Part shown: piece by piece, positions 36,535 to 47,945 of the stretch
Layout of the letters: each line of letters starts with the position of its first letter
How positions within the stretch are numbered: position 1 is the first letter of the stretch
Assembly (NCBI RefSeq): GCF_000701425.1
Contig: NZ_JNIW01000003.1
Coordinates: 62,001 to 126,000 of the forward strand
Length of the DNA stretch: 64,000 nt
From: Deinococcus frigens DSM 12807
GTDB taxonomy: Bacteria; Deinococcota; Deinococci; Deinococcales; Deinococcaceae
Direction of reading: 5' to 3'
Translations under genes and position numbers: made by a program
Notes under the pieces: model-generated
Database searches by the model: none
What the model was told of the DNA's origin: nothing
The model's input: only the letters and a program-made list of their open reading frames with translations

Positions 36535-36558
36535 GGGCCGGGGTGAACGCTCCGGCCC
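36535..36558 (+). terminator. Probable terminator after livF
   Basis: GGGCCGG (36535-36541) pairs with CCGGCCC (36552-36558). The 3' flank is only weakly U-rich, so termination may be inefficient. Just upstream GTTGATGGT is repeated twice (36512-36533 region). Confidence 0.5.
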
Positions 36559-36645
36559 CTGCCATTTGCACGGGGCTAGTGATATTGAGCTGGCTTTGGG
36601 TCAAATCTTCAGGTCATGCCGGATTAGGGCGGCTACCCTGTAGGC

Positions 36646-37665
36646 ATGAACAGATTGCACCTCGCCGCCGCCCTTGCCACGGGCAGTCTCCTCCTTACCG
36701 CCTGCGTGCCTGCGCCGATGGCCTTTGATCCGGCGCGTGTTCCGGCGGCGGATGATCTGGGAGCCAAAAATTCTGGGACCGAGTGGTGGTACGTGTCCGG
36801 TGTACTGCCCGACTCTGATCTGGCCTTTCACTGGGCGCAGTTCAAGGTGAATTACCGGGGACTGCCGTACCACGCCTCGCATATTGCCGTGGCGGACCTC
36901 AAGAACAACAAGCTGTACTTTGTGGAAAATGGTGATCAGAAGGCCACCTTTGGCTTTCCGCCCCTGAGCGTGTCGCAGGGCGACTGGAAGCTGGTTCAGG
37001 GCACTGGAAAAGACGCACCCTTCAAGCTGACGGCTGGCCCACTGAACCTGACGCTGACCCCGGCCAAAACGGCAGTGGTCCATCCGCCCGGCTACTCCGG
37101 TACCGCCGAGATTGGCCGCATGTACTACCAGAGCGTGACCCGGCTGGACGTGGGCGGCACGGTGCAGGTGGGCGAGGAAACCCGCCAGGCCAGCGGGCAG
37201 GTCTGGCTGGACCACCAGTGGGGTGATCAGCAGCCAGGCCGGGAGGCCAAGTGGGACTGGTTCGGCCTGCACCTCTCGGACGGCTCGGACCTGATGCTGT
37301 ACCGGGTCAGGAACTCGGCAGATGAGGTGGTGCAGGTGGCCGCCTCACTGGTCAGCCCCGAGGGCGTGGCGCGTGGGGTGGGGGACGTGACCATGACGCC
37401 GGGCCGCGTCTGGAAAAGCCCCAGCGGACGCGACTACACCCTGAGCTGGAAGGTGGGGGGCGAGAATCTGGCGCTGGACCTCAGTCCCCTGCGCGACGAG
37501 CAGGAACTGCTGAGCAAGACCACTTCGGTGGCGTACTGGGAAGGGCCGGTACGCGGCACGGGAACGCTAGACGGGCAGGCCATCACGGCTGAAGGCATGG
37601 GCGAATTCGTGGGCGGCGTGCTGACGAAAGAAGAGGGCGGGCAGTTCAGCATTCCGGCCAAGTAG
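36646..37665 (+). CDS. Lipocalin-like (AttH / CrtC-type) lipoprotein
   Basis: 339 residues. A lipoprotein signal with lipobox LLTAC is followed by the double lipocalin-like fold of the AttH family, related to carotenoid 1,2-hydratase. Landmarks are GTEWWYVSGVL, WLDHQWGDQQ, WDWFGLHLSDGSDLMLYRVR and YWEGPVRGTG. It is probably membrane-anchored and binds or modifies a lipophilic molecule; a carotenoid substrate would suit the organism but is not shown. ATG 36646 is 6 nt after TACCCT, a leaderless start. Confidence 0.85.
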   Translation: MNRLHLAAALATGSLLLTACVPAPMAFDPARVPAADDLGAKNSGTEWWYVSGVLPDSDLAFHWAQFKVNYRGLPYHASHIAVADLKNNKLYFVENGDQKATFGFPPLSVSQGDWKLVQGTGKDAPFKLTAGPLNLTLTPAKTAVVHPPGYSGTAEIGRMYYQSVTRLDVGGTVQVGEETRQASGQVWLDHQWGDQQPGREAKWDWFGLHLSDGSDLMLYRVRNSADEVVQVAASLVSPEGVARGVGDVTMTPGRVWKSPSGRDYTLSWKVGGENLALDLSPLRDEQELLSKTTSVAYWEGPVRGTGTLDGQAITAEGMGEFVGGVLTKEEGGQFSIPAK

Positions 37666-37690
37666 GCGCTGGGAGCCGACGCCCCGCCCA

Positions 37691-38281
37691 TCATCTGGGG
37701 GTAGGGCGCTGCCGGAGCTGGCCCAGGAACCGCAACGCCAGCGGCATCATGGCGAGCCACAGGATCACGGCACAACCCAGGCTCAGCACGGCAACCCTGA
37801 TCTCGACGGGTAGAAACAACGCCGCTATCCCCAGAAGGCAGAACGCTACGGCCACCCAGGCGTAAATGCCATTGCGGAAGGCTGAGATAAGACCAATGAA
37901 ATGCAGGCCCATGATGATCACGGCGGCGGGCATGATGGCGTCCTCCAGCCCGTTGGCGGTCAGGGTTCTGGCGGCGACGGGGAAGGCGATCAGCATGACA
38001 ATCACGGAAACCCAGTAGGCGGTGGTCAGGAAGGGGTTGGGCAGGGGCGCGTCAGCACCGACAGACGCGTGGGCCGCCGCCCGGTGGAAGTTCAGCGCCA
38101 CCCAGACCAGCGCCGCCGTGATCACTGCCACCACGCCCAACGCCGCAACACGCCAGCCACCCGACAGCGCCAGACTGCCGTTGATTCCCCAGATCACGGC
38201 GAAGATGGTGCTGATCAGGATGGACGTGGCCGCGCCGAGCAGGTGGGACCGGCTGGGATGTGTCTGGGATGCAGTGGGCAC
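37691..38281 (-). CDS. Hypothetical membrane protein (five or six TM segments)
   Basis: 196 residues with hydrophobic segments at about 14-38, 45-65, 88-108, 115-135, 140-158 and 160-180. No family recognised. GTG 38281 has TACCAT 8 nt upstream, consistent with a leaderless start. It is convergent with the lipocalin-like gene. The 268 bp upstream to 38549 holds no gene and is noticeably less GC-rich than its surroundings. Confidence 0.65.
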   Translation of the reverse strand: MPTASQTHPSRSHLLGAATSILISTIFAVIWGINGSLALSGGWRVAALGVVAVITAALVWVALNFHRAAAHASVGADAPLPNPFLTTAYWVSVIVMLIAFPVAARTLTANGLEDAIMPAAVIIMGLHFIGLISAFRNGIYAWVAVAFCLLGIAALFLPVEIRVAVLSLGCAVILWLAMMPLALRFLGQLRQRPTPR

Positions 38282-38549
38282 GGTGCGGCATGGTACAGGA
38301 AAGGTCTGAATGGCAGAATTGACACAAATGAGAGGGAGCAGCTCTGGACCTCACTTTCTATTCCTAGCCGGAACAGAACTCAAAAACATCTATGCATGTG
38401 ACAGCATCAGAGACAAGGACGATTGAATGCCCTGCCCCCTCTTCATGTCCATACTCGACAAGTACCCCGTGGACGCTTTTTGTCGCTTTCGACTGATGAT
38501 CTCTGGGCCTCGGCAATTGCCCAGACTCTTGCCCAGTCTGTCAGTCGCC

Positions 38550-39176
38550 TTACCCCTTCTTCCCTACCCCGAACAGGCCCAGCCCCCAGCCCATCGCCGG
38601 ACCCACCGCCAGCGCGAAGACCAGCGTGCCCCAGCCCAGCGGCCCGCCCAGCGCCCAGCCGAGCAGCAGCACGGCCAGCTCGATCCCACTGCGGATGCGC
38701 GGTACGGGCCAGCCAGTCAGGCGGCCCAGGGCCAGGGTCAGGCCGTCGCGGGGGCCAGCGCCCAGACCCGCCGCCACATAGGCCCCGGTGGCAAAACCCA
38801 GCAGCCCCACGCCCAGCAGGAACTGCACCCAGCGCCATCCCACAGAGACGGGGTTAGGGACCAGTGGGGCCAGCAGGTCCAGAAAGACCCCGATCAGCAC
38901 GACGTTGAGCAGGGTGCCCAGGCCGACGCGCTCGCGCAGGCGCAGGGCCGTGAACGCCACGATCAGCACCCCGGTCAGAATGCTGACCACGCCCACCGTC
39001 AGGGGCAGGTGACGTGTGAGGCCCACGTGCAGCACTTCCCACGGGGCCACGCCCACGTTGGCGTCCAGCATCATCCGCAGGCTCAGGCCGTACAGGAACA
39101 GACCCACCAGCAGCAGCGCCAGGCGGGCAGGCCGCGAGGGACGGACCAGCCCGGCCAGCAATGCGGAGGCCGTCAC
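38550..39176 (-). CDS. YczE/YyaS/YitT-type membrane protein
   Basis: 208 residues, five or six TM helices. The segments LFLYGLSLRMMLDANVGVAPWEVLHVGL, then GLGTLLNVVLIGVFLDL and GLGAGPRDGLTLALGR match the YczE/YyaS family of integral membrane proteins with unknown transport role. The start is GTG 39176. It lies 19 nt after the Ig-like lipoprotein gene and is probably cotranscribed with it. Confidence 0.75.
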   Translation of the reverse strand: MTASALLAGLVRPSRPARLALLLVGLFLYGLSLRMMLDANVGVAPWEVLHVGLTRHLPLTVGVVSILTGVLIVAFTALRLRERVGLGTLLNVVLIGVFLDLLAPLVPNPVSVGWRWVQFLLGVGLLGFATGAYVAAGLGAGPRDGLTLALGRLTGWPVPRIRSGIELAVLLLGWALGGPLGWGTLVFALAVGPAMGWGLGLFGVGKKG

Positions 39177-39195
39177 CTGGCAACCGGGCAGCCGA

Positions 39196-39798
39196 TCAGC
39201 GCGCCCGTAGGGTGGCCTGGTTCCCAGCGGTGTCGATCACGGTGATGTCGGCCCAGATGCCGGTGCTCTCGGCAAAGAATTCCACGCGCTGGCCGGGGGT
39301 GATGTTCAACCTGTTGCCGTCCACCAACACCTGCGCCACCCCGGTGTTGTCACTGGCCACGCCGGAGACCCGGATGGCGTTGCCGCTCTTCTCGAAGCGC
39401 GTGACCTCAATGGTGGGTTTGACCGTATCCACGCTGATCGGCAGCACCAGCGTGGCCTCGTTGCCCGCCGCGTCACGCGCCTTGATGGTGTATTTACCCT
39501 GCGAACCCTCGATCAATGTCTTGAACCGAAAGCGCGCCAGCTTGCGGCTGCCCGGCAGGATCGGAATGGGTTTGCCGTCCACCGTGATCTGCGTGACCCC
39601 GGTGTCGTCCAGCGCGTAACCGTCCACCAGGAACGACTTTTCCCGGCTCACCGAGCCGCCGGTGGTGCTGCTGATGCTGATGCGCGGCTTAAAGGTGTCG
39701 GTGGTGCGGGCGCAGCCGCCCAGGAGCAGCAGCCCCAGAATAGGCCCCAGGGCAGGCAACAGCGCGGCGGCAGGCAAAAAGGGCGGACGGCGGCGCAT
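39196..39798 (-). CDS. Lipoprotein with Ig/cadherin-like repeats
   Basis: 200 residues with a lipobox LLGGC near residue 29. The rest holds two or three beta-rich modules that repeat the pattern DDTGVTQITVDG...D.AGNEATL and DNTGVAQVLVDG...DTAGNQATL, typical of bacterial Ig-like domains. It is probably a surface-anchored structural or binding protein. ATG 39798 is 7 nt after TATACT (leaderless), which rules out the longer frame to 39837. Confidence 0.75.
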   Translation of the reverse strand: MRRRPPFLPAAALLPALGPILGLLLLGGCARTTDTFKPRISISSTTGGSVSREKSFLVDGYALDDTGVTQITVDGKPIPILPGSRKLARFRFKTLIEGSQGKYTIKARDAAGNEATLVLPISVDTVKPTIEVTRFEKSGNAIRVSGVASDNTGVAQVLVDGNRLNITPGQRVEFFAESTGIWADITVIDTAGNQATLRAR

Positions 39799-39975
39799 GG
39801 CCCGGAGTATAACGGGTAGGGCGTGTGTGGACGGCACTCTGGAGGGTCAGAGGAGACCCGGACGGGACGGGCAGCAGACCTGGGAGATGTTCAATCTCAC
39901 GGGAGACGAGGCGCTCGCCTGCTGTGAACCCGCCTCGCCGCCCCTCCCACCCACGCAGCCCCTACAATGCCCCCC

Positions 39976-41124
39976 GTGAGTTCGCCCACCCGTGCCCCCT
40001 CTCCCCCACCGTCCGCCCCCATTCCCGAGGGCACGCGCGACGTGCTGCCGCCCGAATGGGAGCAGCGCGAGGCCCTGCGCACCCGGCTGTCGGGGCTGTT
40101 CGGCAGTTGGGGTTACCGGGGCGTGGAAGTTCCGGCACTGGAGTACGCCGACGCCCGCCACCCGCAGGACGCCCGCGCCTTCAAGCTGATCGATTCGGGC
40201 GGGCAGGTACTGGCCCTGCGCAGCGAGTTCACCACCGCGATTGGCCGCATGGTGCGCGCCAGATTCGCGGGCGGGCCGTTTCCGCTGCGCCTGCACTACA
40301 GCGGGCGACTGTGGCTGCGCGCCCTGACCAGCGAACTGGGCCGCCTGCGCGAGTTCGGGCAGACCGGCGTGGAATTGATCGGCAAAGAGGGCGCACGCGC
40401 CGACGCCGAGCTGCTGCACCTGGCGGCGGCGGCGCTGATGGAGGTGGGCGTGAGCGCTGAGTTGGAAGTCGGCTTCCCCGGTTTCGTGGACGCTGTTCTG
40501 GAGGACGCTGGCCTGCACGGCTCGGCCCGCGAGGCGCTGCACGGCGCGGTGGACCGCAAGAGCGGCGCGGACATCGATCTGCTCTCATCCCAGCACGGAC
40601 TGTCGGGCGAGGTGACGCGAACCCTGCACGCCCTGACCGATCTGTACGGCGGCCCCGAGGTGCTGGACGCCGCTGCCGGGCTGGCGCAGGGAGGGCGGGC
40701 ACGCGCGGCGGTGGGGCATCTACGGGACGTCGCGGCACTTTACAATCACACCCTGCTGTATGACCTGGGAGCCAGCCGCCGCTACGACTACTACACCGGC
40801 CTGACCTTCCGCGCCTACGCGGCGGGACCCAACCAGCCGGTGCTGGGCGGAGGCCGCTACACGCTGGACGGCGGGCTGCCCGGCGCGGGCTTCGCGGTAG
40901 GCCTGGAACGCCTGCTGCGCGCCGCCGCCCCCCAGTTGCCCCCCCAGCCGGAGGTGGTGCTCGCACTGGACGCTGCCGGGGCCGGGGCCGCGCGCGGGGC
41001 TGGCCTGTGTGCCGAGCTGGCCTGGACCGACGATCTGGCCGAATTGCAACAGTATTCGGTGGCGCGGGGCATTCGGCGCTGGGCGCGGGGTTCGGACCTG
41101 TTTGACGCGGGGGTAAACCCGTGA
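39976..41124 (+). CDS. hisZ: ATP phosphoribosyltransferase regulatory subunit HisZ
   Basis: HisRS-like protein without charging activity that activates short HisG in histidine biosynthesis. 382 residues with [12 protein letters not shown] at the N-terminus, [22 protein letters not shown] and [12 protein letters not shown]. The anticodon-binding domain of HisRS is reduced. I prefer GTG 39976: TACAAT (39963-39968) lies 7 nt before it, so the ATG at 39967 overlaps the promoter. The stop overlaps hisG by 4 nt. Confidence 0.9.
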   Translation: MSSPTRAPSPPPSAPIPEGTRDVLPPEWEQREALRTRLSGLFGSWGYRGVEVPALEYADARHPQDARAFKLIDSGGQVLALRSEFTTAIGRMVRARFAGGPFPLRLHYSGRLWLRALTSELGRLREFGQTGVELIGKEGARADAELLHLAAAALMEVGVSAELEVGFPGFVDAVLEDAGLHGSAREALHGAVDRKSGADIDLLSSQHGLSGEVTRTLHALTDLYGGPEVLDAAAGLAQGGRARAAVGHLRDVAALYNHTLLYDLGASRRYDYYTGLTFRAYAAGPNQPVLGGGRYTLDGGLPGAGFAVGLERLLRAAAPQLPPQPEVVLALDAAGAGAARGAGLCAELAWTDDLAELQQYSVARGIRRWARGSDLFDAGVNP

Positions 41125-41774
41125 CCCCCGCCCCCATCCGCGCCCCCGATCACCTGACGCTGGCGCTGCCCAAAGGCCGCATTCTGGAAGAGGCTATCTC
41201 ACTGCTTTCACGGGCGGGCCTACCGCTGACGCTGCCCCAGAAGTCCCGCGCCCTGCGCCACGAATTTCCCGGCATAACGGTCCTGGAACTGCGAAATCAG
41301 GACGTGCCAGTGTACGTCGATCTGGGCGTGGCCGACGCCGGAATCGTGGGCAAGGACGTGCTGACCGAATCCGGGCGCGAGGTCTACGAACCCGTCGATC
41401 TGCGCTTCGCCGCCTGTCGCCTGTCCCTGATCCGCGAGGTGGGGGCCGCTGCGCCCCTTGTGCGGGTGGGCACCAAGTACCCGCGCGTCGCCCGCGCCTA
41501 CCTGAACGCGCGCGGCATTCCCGCCGAGGTGGTCAAGCTGGGCGGCAACATTGAGCTGGCCGCCCTGACCGGTCTGGCCGAGGCGGTGATCGATCTGGTA
41601 CAAACGGGCAGCACTTTGCAGGCCAATAACCTGGAAGAGGTGGACGTGCTGTTCGAGTCCAGCGCCCGCTTGATCGTCAACCGCGCCGCCCTGAAGCTGC
41701 GGCGAGGGCGACTGCGGCCTTTAATCGAGAGGTTGAGGACAATCGTGGGCGAGGAATCCCAGACCAGGAGATAG
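41121..41774 (+). CDS. hisG: ATP phosphoribosyltransferase, short form
   Basis: Catalyses the first step of histidine synthesis, ATP plus PRPP. 217 residues, the short HisG lacking the C-terminal regulatory domain, which agrees with the adjacent HisZ. Motifs: [14 protein letters not shown], the [13 protein letters not shown] segment and the PRPP loop [17 protein letters not shown]. Start GTG 41121 overlaps the hisZ stop (GTGA). Other his genes are not in the window. Confidence 0.95.
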   Translation: MTPAPIRAPDHLTLALPKGRILEEAISLLSRAGLPLTLPQKSRALRHEFPGITVLELRNQDVPVYVDLGVADAGIVGKDVLTESGREVYEPVDLRFAACRLSLIREVGAAAPLVRVGTKYPRVARAYLNARGIPAEVVKLGGNIELAALTGLAEAVIDLVQTGSTLQANNLEEVDVLFESSARLIVNRAALKLRRGRLRPLIERLRTIVGEESQTRR

Positions 41775-41787
41775 ACCGGGTCACCGC

Positions 41788-42987
41788 TTACTGCGCCCCG
41801 GTCAGCGCCCCGGTCAGCGCCCGCCGCATCCGCTCCAGCGCCTCGGTCAGGATTTCGCGGCTGGTGGCGAAGTTCAGACGGATAAAACCCTGCGTTTGCG
41901 GCTTGAATTCTTCCGGGGCGAAGGTGGGGCCGTCGTGCATCGCGACTTTCGCCTCTTCCAGCAAATATTTCTGAATGTCCCCGGCGTGCGGGCAGTCGCG
42001 CAGGTCCAGCCACGCCAGATAGGTACTTTCCACCGGATGGAACTTGACGGCGGGCAGGTGCTCGCGCAGATAATCCGTCAGAAAATCGCGGTTGGCGCGC
42101 AGATAGGCCACCGTATCGGCCAGCCAGAGGCCGCCGCCTTGCAGGGCGGCCTGCCACATGGTCACGCTGATGGCCCCCTCGTGGCCCATCAGACCCCCGG
42201 CGGCGGCGCGCACGCGCTTCACGAGTTCGGCGTCGTGGCCGATCATTGCGCCGATGCCCAGGCCAGCGGTATTGAACGCCTTGCACGGCCCGGTCACGGT
42301 GATGGTGCGGTCATGGACGCGCTCGGCGGCGGCAAAGGACTCGAAGGCATCATCAGTGAAGCGCAGATCGGCGTGCAATTCGTCGCTCAACACGTACAGG
42401 TCATGCTTCACGGCCAGATCGCGCAGTTTCTCCAGTTCGTCATGTGTCCACACGCGCCCGGTAGGGTTGTGGGGGTGGCACAACAGCAGCAAACCCGTGT
42501 CCTGCGCGGCAGCCTCCAGGCCCTCCCAGTCAATCTGATACCCATCGGGGCAGTCCAGCAGCGGCACCGCCGAAACCTCGCGCCCCTGCCCGGTAATGCT
42601 CAGGTGGAAGGGGTGGTAAACGGGCGTCATGGTCAGCACCCGCTCGCCGGGCTGCGTCAGCGCCGCCACCGAGGCGTAGATGCCTGGCACCACGCCCGGA
42701 AGCATTGCGACGCCGCCTTCGGGCAGATCGCTCAGGCCGTGTGTGGCGAGTTTGGCGCGCAGCAGACCGTCCAGCACCCTGTCGCCCATCAGTTGGTGGT
42801 AGCCCAGACCACGCTCCAGCCGCTCACGCAGGGCCGCCATGATCGCGGGAGCCACCGGAAAATCCATGTCGGCGATCCACATCGGGATCACGTCCTCGCC
42901 GTACAGCGTCCACTTCAACGAATCCGGGTGACGCAGCTCGGTGGGGCTGAGGGTGGGGTAGGCGGGCGGTTTCTCCGTCTGGGTCAT
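41788..42987 (-). CDS. patB: MalY/PatB-type PLP aminotransferase / cystathionine beta-lyase
   Basis: 399 residues, fold type I PLP enzyme of the MalY/PatB group that cleaves C-S bonds in cystathionine or cysteine conjugates. Landmarks: PMWIADMDFPVAPAI, PGVVPGIYASV, LLLCHPHNPTGRVW, SDELHADLRF and the Schiff-base lysine in TGPCKAFNTAGL. ATG 42987 is 6 nt after TATCCT (leaderless), so the longer frame to 43095 is wrong. It is convergent with hisG (13-nt gap). Specific substrate uncertain. Confidence 0.88.
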   Translation of the reverse strand: MTQTEKPPAYPTLSPTELRHPDSLKWTLYGEDVIPMWIADMDFPVAPAIMAALRERLERGLGYHQLMGDRVLDGLLRAKLATHGLSDLPEGGVAMLPGVVPGIYASVAALTQPGERVLTMTPVYHPFHLSITGQGREVSAVPLLDCPDGYQIDWEGLEAAAQDTGLLLLCHPHNPTGRVWTHDELEKLRDLAVKHDLYVLSDELHADLRFTDDAFESFAAAERVHDRTITVTGPCKAFNTAGLGIGAMIGHDAELVKRVRAAAGGLMGHEGAISVTMWQAALQGGGLWLADTVAYLRANRDFLTDYLREHLPAVKFHPVESTYLAWLDLRDCPHAGDIQKYLLEEAKVAMHDGPTFAPEEFKPQTQGFIRLNFATSREILTEALERMRRALTGALTGAQ

Positions 42988-43071
42988 GGGAAAAGGATAC
43001 GCCGTGGCGGGTCTAGGGGTCTGCGAGTCGAAGGGATTGAGACATAGATTCTCCGTCCGCCGCCACGGTTT

Positions 43072-43198
43072 AACCCCTCCGCCCCTTCGGGGCACCTCCC
43101 CTTAGAAGGGAGGCAAGGGGATCACTGTGCTGGACAGTCTTTTACGCTCCTTGGCTCCCTTTTGAGGGGAGCTGGCTGCGCAGCAGACTGAGGGGTTT
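43072..43198. repeat. Bipartite REP-like palindromic element
   Basis: Outer ends AACCCCTC (43072) and GAGGGGTT (43191-43198) are inverted. The left arm contains GCCCCTTCGGGGC and CTCCCCTT/AAGGGAGG hairpins, and the right arm GGCTCCCTTTTGAGGGGAGC. Between them is a 30-nt spacer. The layout resembles widespread REP/BIME or short MITE elements. It lies downstream of the nucleoside ABC ATPase gene and may protect or terminate its mRNA. Confidence 0.8.
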
Positions 43199-43206
43199 CT
43201 TTTGCC

Positions 43207-44850
<1,644 letters not shown>

Positions 44851-45009
44851 GGAACAAGTGTAGGGCAGGAGCTGGGCAGCGGAGTGTGGACCGGAGGACA
44901 CCACGCCCCCGGCTGAACCCGGTCTGAACCGGACCCCGATTGATCGGACACGCCTATGGCAGGGGCAACCCCCTTCCGCTGAGCCACACGCAAGCCTCAG
45001 AATGCCCGC

Positions 45010-45849
45010 ATGCAACCCTTCTGGCTGGCGGTCACGAACCTGGGGCGCGACGAGGTCTTTATCATCGTGCTGGCGCTGTATACCTGGCTGTGGAATCCGG
45101 GCGGGGGGCGCACGCTGGGCGTGGTCTTCGCGGGCAGTTATCTGGTCAACAGCGCCCTGAAATACGGACTGAATCTGCCGCGCCCCTTCACGGGCGATCC
45201 CGGCCTGGTGACGGATGCGGCGCGGGCGACGGCGGGCGGGCCAGGGCTGCCCAGCGGCCACGCGCAGATGTCGGCCACGCTGTGGGCGGGCATTGCCGCG
45301 CAGATGCGGCGGCCAGCGCTGTGGACCGTCGCCATTCTCCTGGTGGCCCTGATCTCGGCCTCACGACTGGCGCTGGGCGTGCATTTCCCCGCAGACGTGA
45401 TCGTGGGCCTGCTGCTGGGCGGGATCGCGGCCATCATTGCGGGCCGCGTGGCCCTTGCTAATGCTGGGACATGGCGCTGGGCCGTGCCGGTGGTGGCGCT
45501 GCTGATCGCTGGCTTTTTGCCCGCTGGCATCCCGCGCGAGTACGGCACCGGGCTGGGGCTGTTCGCCGGGTTCTGGTATGCGCGCCCTACCTTCGCGCCG
45601 CCGCGTGATCTGGCCGGGCGGCTGATCGTGGGCGTGGTGGGCCTGCTGATCGTATTCGTGGTGTTCTTCGGGCTGGGGGCGCTGCCCAGTGCAGTCAAGG
45701 ATATCGGGCTGGTCCGGGCGCTGCGCTACGCCGTGCTGGTGGTGGTGGCGGTGGAAGTTGTTCCCGCCGCGTTGCGCCGCTGGATGCCGCGCACTGCTGT
45801 GTCAGACGGCAGGGGACGCGCTCCAGCCGAAGCGGTGCCTCCACGCTGA
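45010..45849 (+). CDS. PAP2-family membrane phosphatase
   Basis: 279 residues with about eight TM helices. The three phosphatase motifs are present: KYGLNLPRP (51-59), PSGH (81-84) and [13 protein letters not shown] (118-130). It may act on undecaprenyl pyrophosphate or phosphatidic acid at the outer face of the membrane. ATG 45010 has CAGAAT 6 nt upstream, a near match to the leaderless promoter pattern. The C-terminal part (after about 180) has further TM helices beyond the catalytic core. Confidence 0.87.
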   Translation: MQPFWLAVTNLGRDEVFIIVLALYTWLWNPGGGRTLGVVFAGSYLVNSALKYGLNLPRPFTGDPGLVTDAARATAGGPGLPSGHAQMSATLWAGIAAQMRRPALWTVAILLVALISASRLALGVHFPADVIVGLLLGGIAAIIAGRVALANAGTWRWAVPVVALLIAGFLPAGIPREYGTGLGLFAGFWYARPTFAPPRDLAGRLIVGVVGLLIVFVVFFGLGALPSAVKDIGLVRALRYAVLVVVAVEVVPAALRRWMPRTAVSDGRGRAPAEAVPPR

Positions 45850-45938
45850 GGGGTGAGGGACGAAACAAGCGCACAGCTTTGCTGCGGTCCACTCGTCTCT
45901 CTTCCCACAACCCCCAGGCTACGCGCCACAGGCCCGCC

Positions 45939-46265
45939 TCACCGCACCCGCACGCCTCGGCTGGCGGGTTGTTTCTGAATCCAGGCGACGAATCGGCGCA
46001 CGTCTGGGTGCTCCAGCAGGGTGCCCACAGCGCTGTAATCCTGCGCCAGTTCGGCGTTGCTGAAGGTCCGGTGCAAAAACCTGTGGCACGGCCCGCACAA
46101 CATGACTGTGGGCAGTTCGCAGACCCTGGCCCCACGCCGCCGCCCCTGCGAACGCGGAATCAGGTGATGCTCGGTCAACTGCGGCGCAGCCCGCCCACAG
46201 AGCGCACAGACGGGCGCGGCCTGCGGGGGGGGCGGCCAGTTGGATTGGGATTGGCGGCGGGCCAT
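45939..46265 (-). CDS. Small HNH-endonuclease-like protein
   Basis: 108 residues. CALCG and CGPCH form a zinc-binding pair around the motif [14 protein letters not shown], and [14 protein letters not shown] follows. This is the HNH fold seen in short YisB-like proteins. It may cut DNA or be a metal-binding remnant; there is no restriction or mobile-element context. ATG 46265 (MARRQSQSN) lies 9 nt after TATCCT, so I prefer it to the longer frame starting at 46316. Confidence 0.72.
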   Translation of the reverse strand: MARRQSQSNWPPPPQAAPVCALCGRAAPQLTEHHLIPRSQGRRRGARVCELPTVMLCGPCHRFLHRTFSNAELAQDYSAVGTLLEHPDVRRFVAWIQKQPASRGVRVR

Positions 46266-46398
46266 CGGGGCTGGAGGATAGCCGGGGCGGACGGGCAGAA
46301 GTGTGGCGCGGGGCAAGGTAGCGAAAGAGAAGAGGCCAGGGAGTCGCCTCGCCTGACCTCCGCCCCGCCCCTACAACTTGGTCCCTACGACTTGGTCC

Positions 46399-47427
46399 CT
46401 ACAGCTTGGTCATCTTCGGATATTTCATGATCGCCTCGTCCTCGCTTAAGAACTCGCCCGGCGAGTCGGGACTCCACACCACTTCGGCACGGATCAGGTC
46501 CGAGGCATTGACGCTGCTGATGGTCCCCAGGGCGGCGCGGGCCTCGGCGGCGGTGGTGACCCCGGCGGGGGGCAGGTTGCCCAGCGCGTGGGCGGCCACC
46601 GCGATGGTCACGGCCAGGTACACGTCGCCCGCGTCGCCCTTATAGGTGTAGTCGCCCCGGTGGGCAAAGCCGCTGTTGGGGTCCCTGTTCTGGTAGTTGC
46701 TGGTGGTCTGATCGGTAAAGGCCGCGCGGGCCTCGGTGGCCCAGGCTCCCACCTGGCCGTCGGCGGAGTTGGGCGCACCCTGGGCGCGTTCCACATTGCC
46801 GTAGACCCAGCGCTCGGGGTGACGCAGCGCCACCAGCGCGGCCTCCTGAAGCATGCGGGCCAGTCCGGCGTTGGTGTCGGGATCGCCGCTCTGCGCCACC
46901 TGTTGCAGGGCCTTCTTGACCTCGTCACCCTCGGCCAGCAGCAGTTGCACGCTGACCGCCTGGGCGGTGCCGCTCAGCGATCCCAGCGTGCCCAGCCCGC
47001 GTCCATCGCCCGTTCCACCGGCGCTGAGGCTCCTGCGCATGTACCCCACCACCGCGAAAACCAGCGCGCCGACGATGATGATCCCGATCAGGCCCGAGCC
47101 GCCGCCCCCACCGCCGTAGCCGTAGCCCCCGCCTCCGTTGATGATGATCGGGCCGGAGTACCCGCCGCCGGAATAGCCGCCCCCGCCGCGCGAGAAACCG
47201 CCGCCGGAGTTGCCACCGAAGCTGCCGCCGCCGCCCCCTCCACCGCCACCGCCCGAACTGCTGCCGCCAAAGCCGCCTCCAGACTGTGCCAACGCCGTTC
47301 CTCCCAGACCCGACAGGCCCAGCGCGCACAGGGTCAGCACCAGGGCGACTAGTCGGGTCAGCGGGCCGCGCGATTGGAGACGGCGGGCAGAGGGTCCAGA
47401 GGCATTCATACCCGCAGTCTCGTTCAT
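46399..47427 (-). CDS. DUF1517-like secreted/membrane protein with Gly-rich linker
   Basis: 342 residues: signal peptide ending near ALAQ, then about 70 residues almost entirely Gly and Ser, one TM segment ([18 protein letters not shown]), and a soluble C-terminal domain containing [21 protein letters not shown] and a late [14 protein letters not shown]. The layout fits the DUF1517/TPM-like group of unknown function. ATG 47427 is 6 nt after TAGACT (leaderless); a second in-frame ATG at 47409 arises from an 18-bp tandem duplication. Confidence 0.78.
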   Translation of the reverse strand: MNETAGMNASGPSARRLQSRGPLTRLVALVLTLCALGLSGLGGTALAQSGGGFGGSSSGGGGGGGGGGSFGGNSGGGFSRGGGGYSGGGYSGPIIINGGGGYGYGGGGGGSGLIGIIIVGALVFAVVGYMRRSLSAGGTGDGRGLGTLGSLSGTAQAVSVQLLLAEGDEVKKALQQVAQSGDPDTNAGLARMLQEAALVALRHPERWVYGNVERAQGAPNSADGQVGAWATEARAAFTDQTTSNYQNRDPNSGFAHRGDYTYKGDAGDVYLAVTIAVAAHALGNLPPAGVTTAAEARAALGTISSVNASDLIRAEVVWSPDSPGEFLSEDEAIMKYPKMTKL

Positions 47428-47438
47428 ACCCGCAGTCT
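47403..47438. repeat. 18-bp tandem duplication at the start codon
   Basis: Two adjacent 18-nt units (47403-47420 and 47421-47438) differ at one base. Each holds a minus-strand ATG preceded by GACTGCGGGT, so the -10-like hexamer and start codon are duplicated in frame. The outer copy has the intact TAGACT; the inner has GAGACT. Confidence 0.85.
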
Positions 47439-47498
47439 ACGGCCCGGGCGCGTTAGGAGTTCCCACATCCACGCACCCAGGGCCGGTTAGACTCGGCT

Positions 47499-47888
47499 GT
47501 GACTCTTGAATCCTGCCCTACCATCACGCTGACTCCCGGGGAGTGGCAAGCCTTTCAGGACCGCCTGTACGAGCGTGACGACCGCCTGGAGCTTCGCGCG
47601 CCCGGCACCGTGCTGAAGCGTGGTGAGGAGGTGGACCCCTACGTCCTGAGCGCCCACGCCGAGGCCCTGCGCAGCGGCGAGGTGGACGGTGACGTGTGGG
47701 ACACGCTGGAAGACATCGACGAGACCGCCGGGGACGAGGAGGAGGCGTGGCAAAAGATCACGGCCTTCTATCTGGGGCGGGGCGGTGTGCTGATCCGCGT
47801 GACTGGAATGGACGAGCCGGAGGACTGGCTGTTCACCGAGGATCTGGCGCGGCGGCTGGGCCTGATCGAACAGACCGGAGAGGGGTAA
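47499..47888 (+). CDS. Hypothetical acidic protein
   Basis: 129 residues, strongly acidic (DGDVWDTLEDIDETAGDEEEAW in the middle), soluble. No family recognised. GTG 47499 is 5 nt after TAGACT (47488-47493), a leaderless start. It is divergent from the DUF1517-like gene, the two -10 hexamers being about 50 bp apart, and is followed after 57 nt by the LEA-like gene. Confidence 0.68.
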   Translation: MTLESCPTITLTPGEWQAFQDRLYERDDRLELRAPGTVLKRGEEVDPYVLSAHAEALRSGEVDGDVWDTLEDIDETAGDEEEAWQKITAFYLGRGGVLIRVTGMDEPEDWLFTEDLARRLGLIEQTGEG

Positions 47889-47945
47889 ACCCGTTCTGAA
47901 GTGTGGCTCATCTCGCACAGATGAGGGACGCGTAGGCTGCTTCTC

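Noticed and set aside
38427..39245. 272-codon plus-strand ORF over the YczE-like gene
   Set aside because: His/Gln-rich shadow translation; the minus strand encodes a clean polytopic membrane protein.
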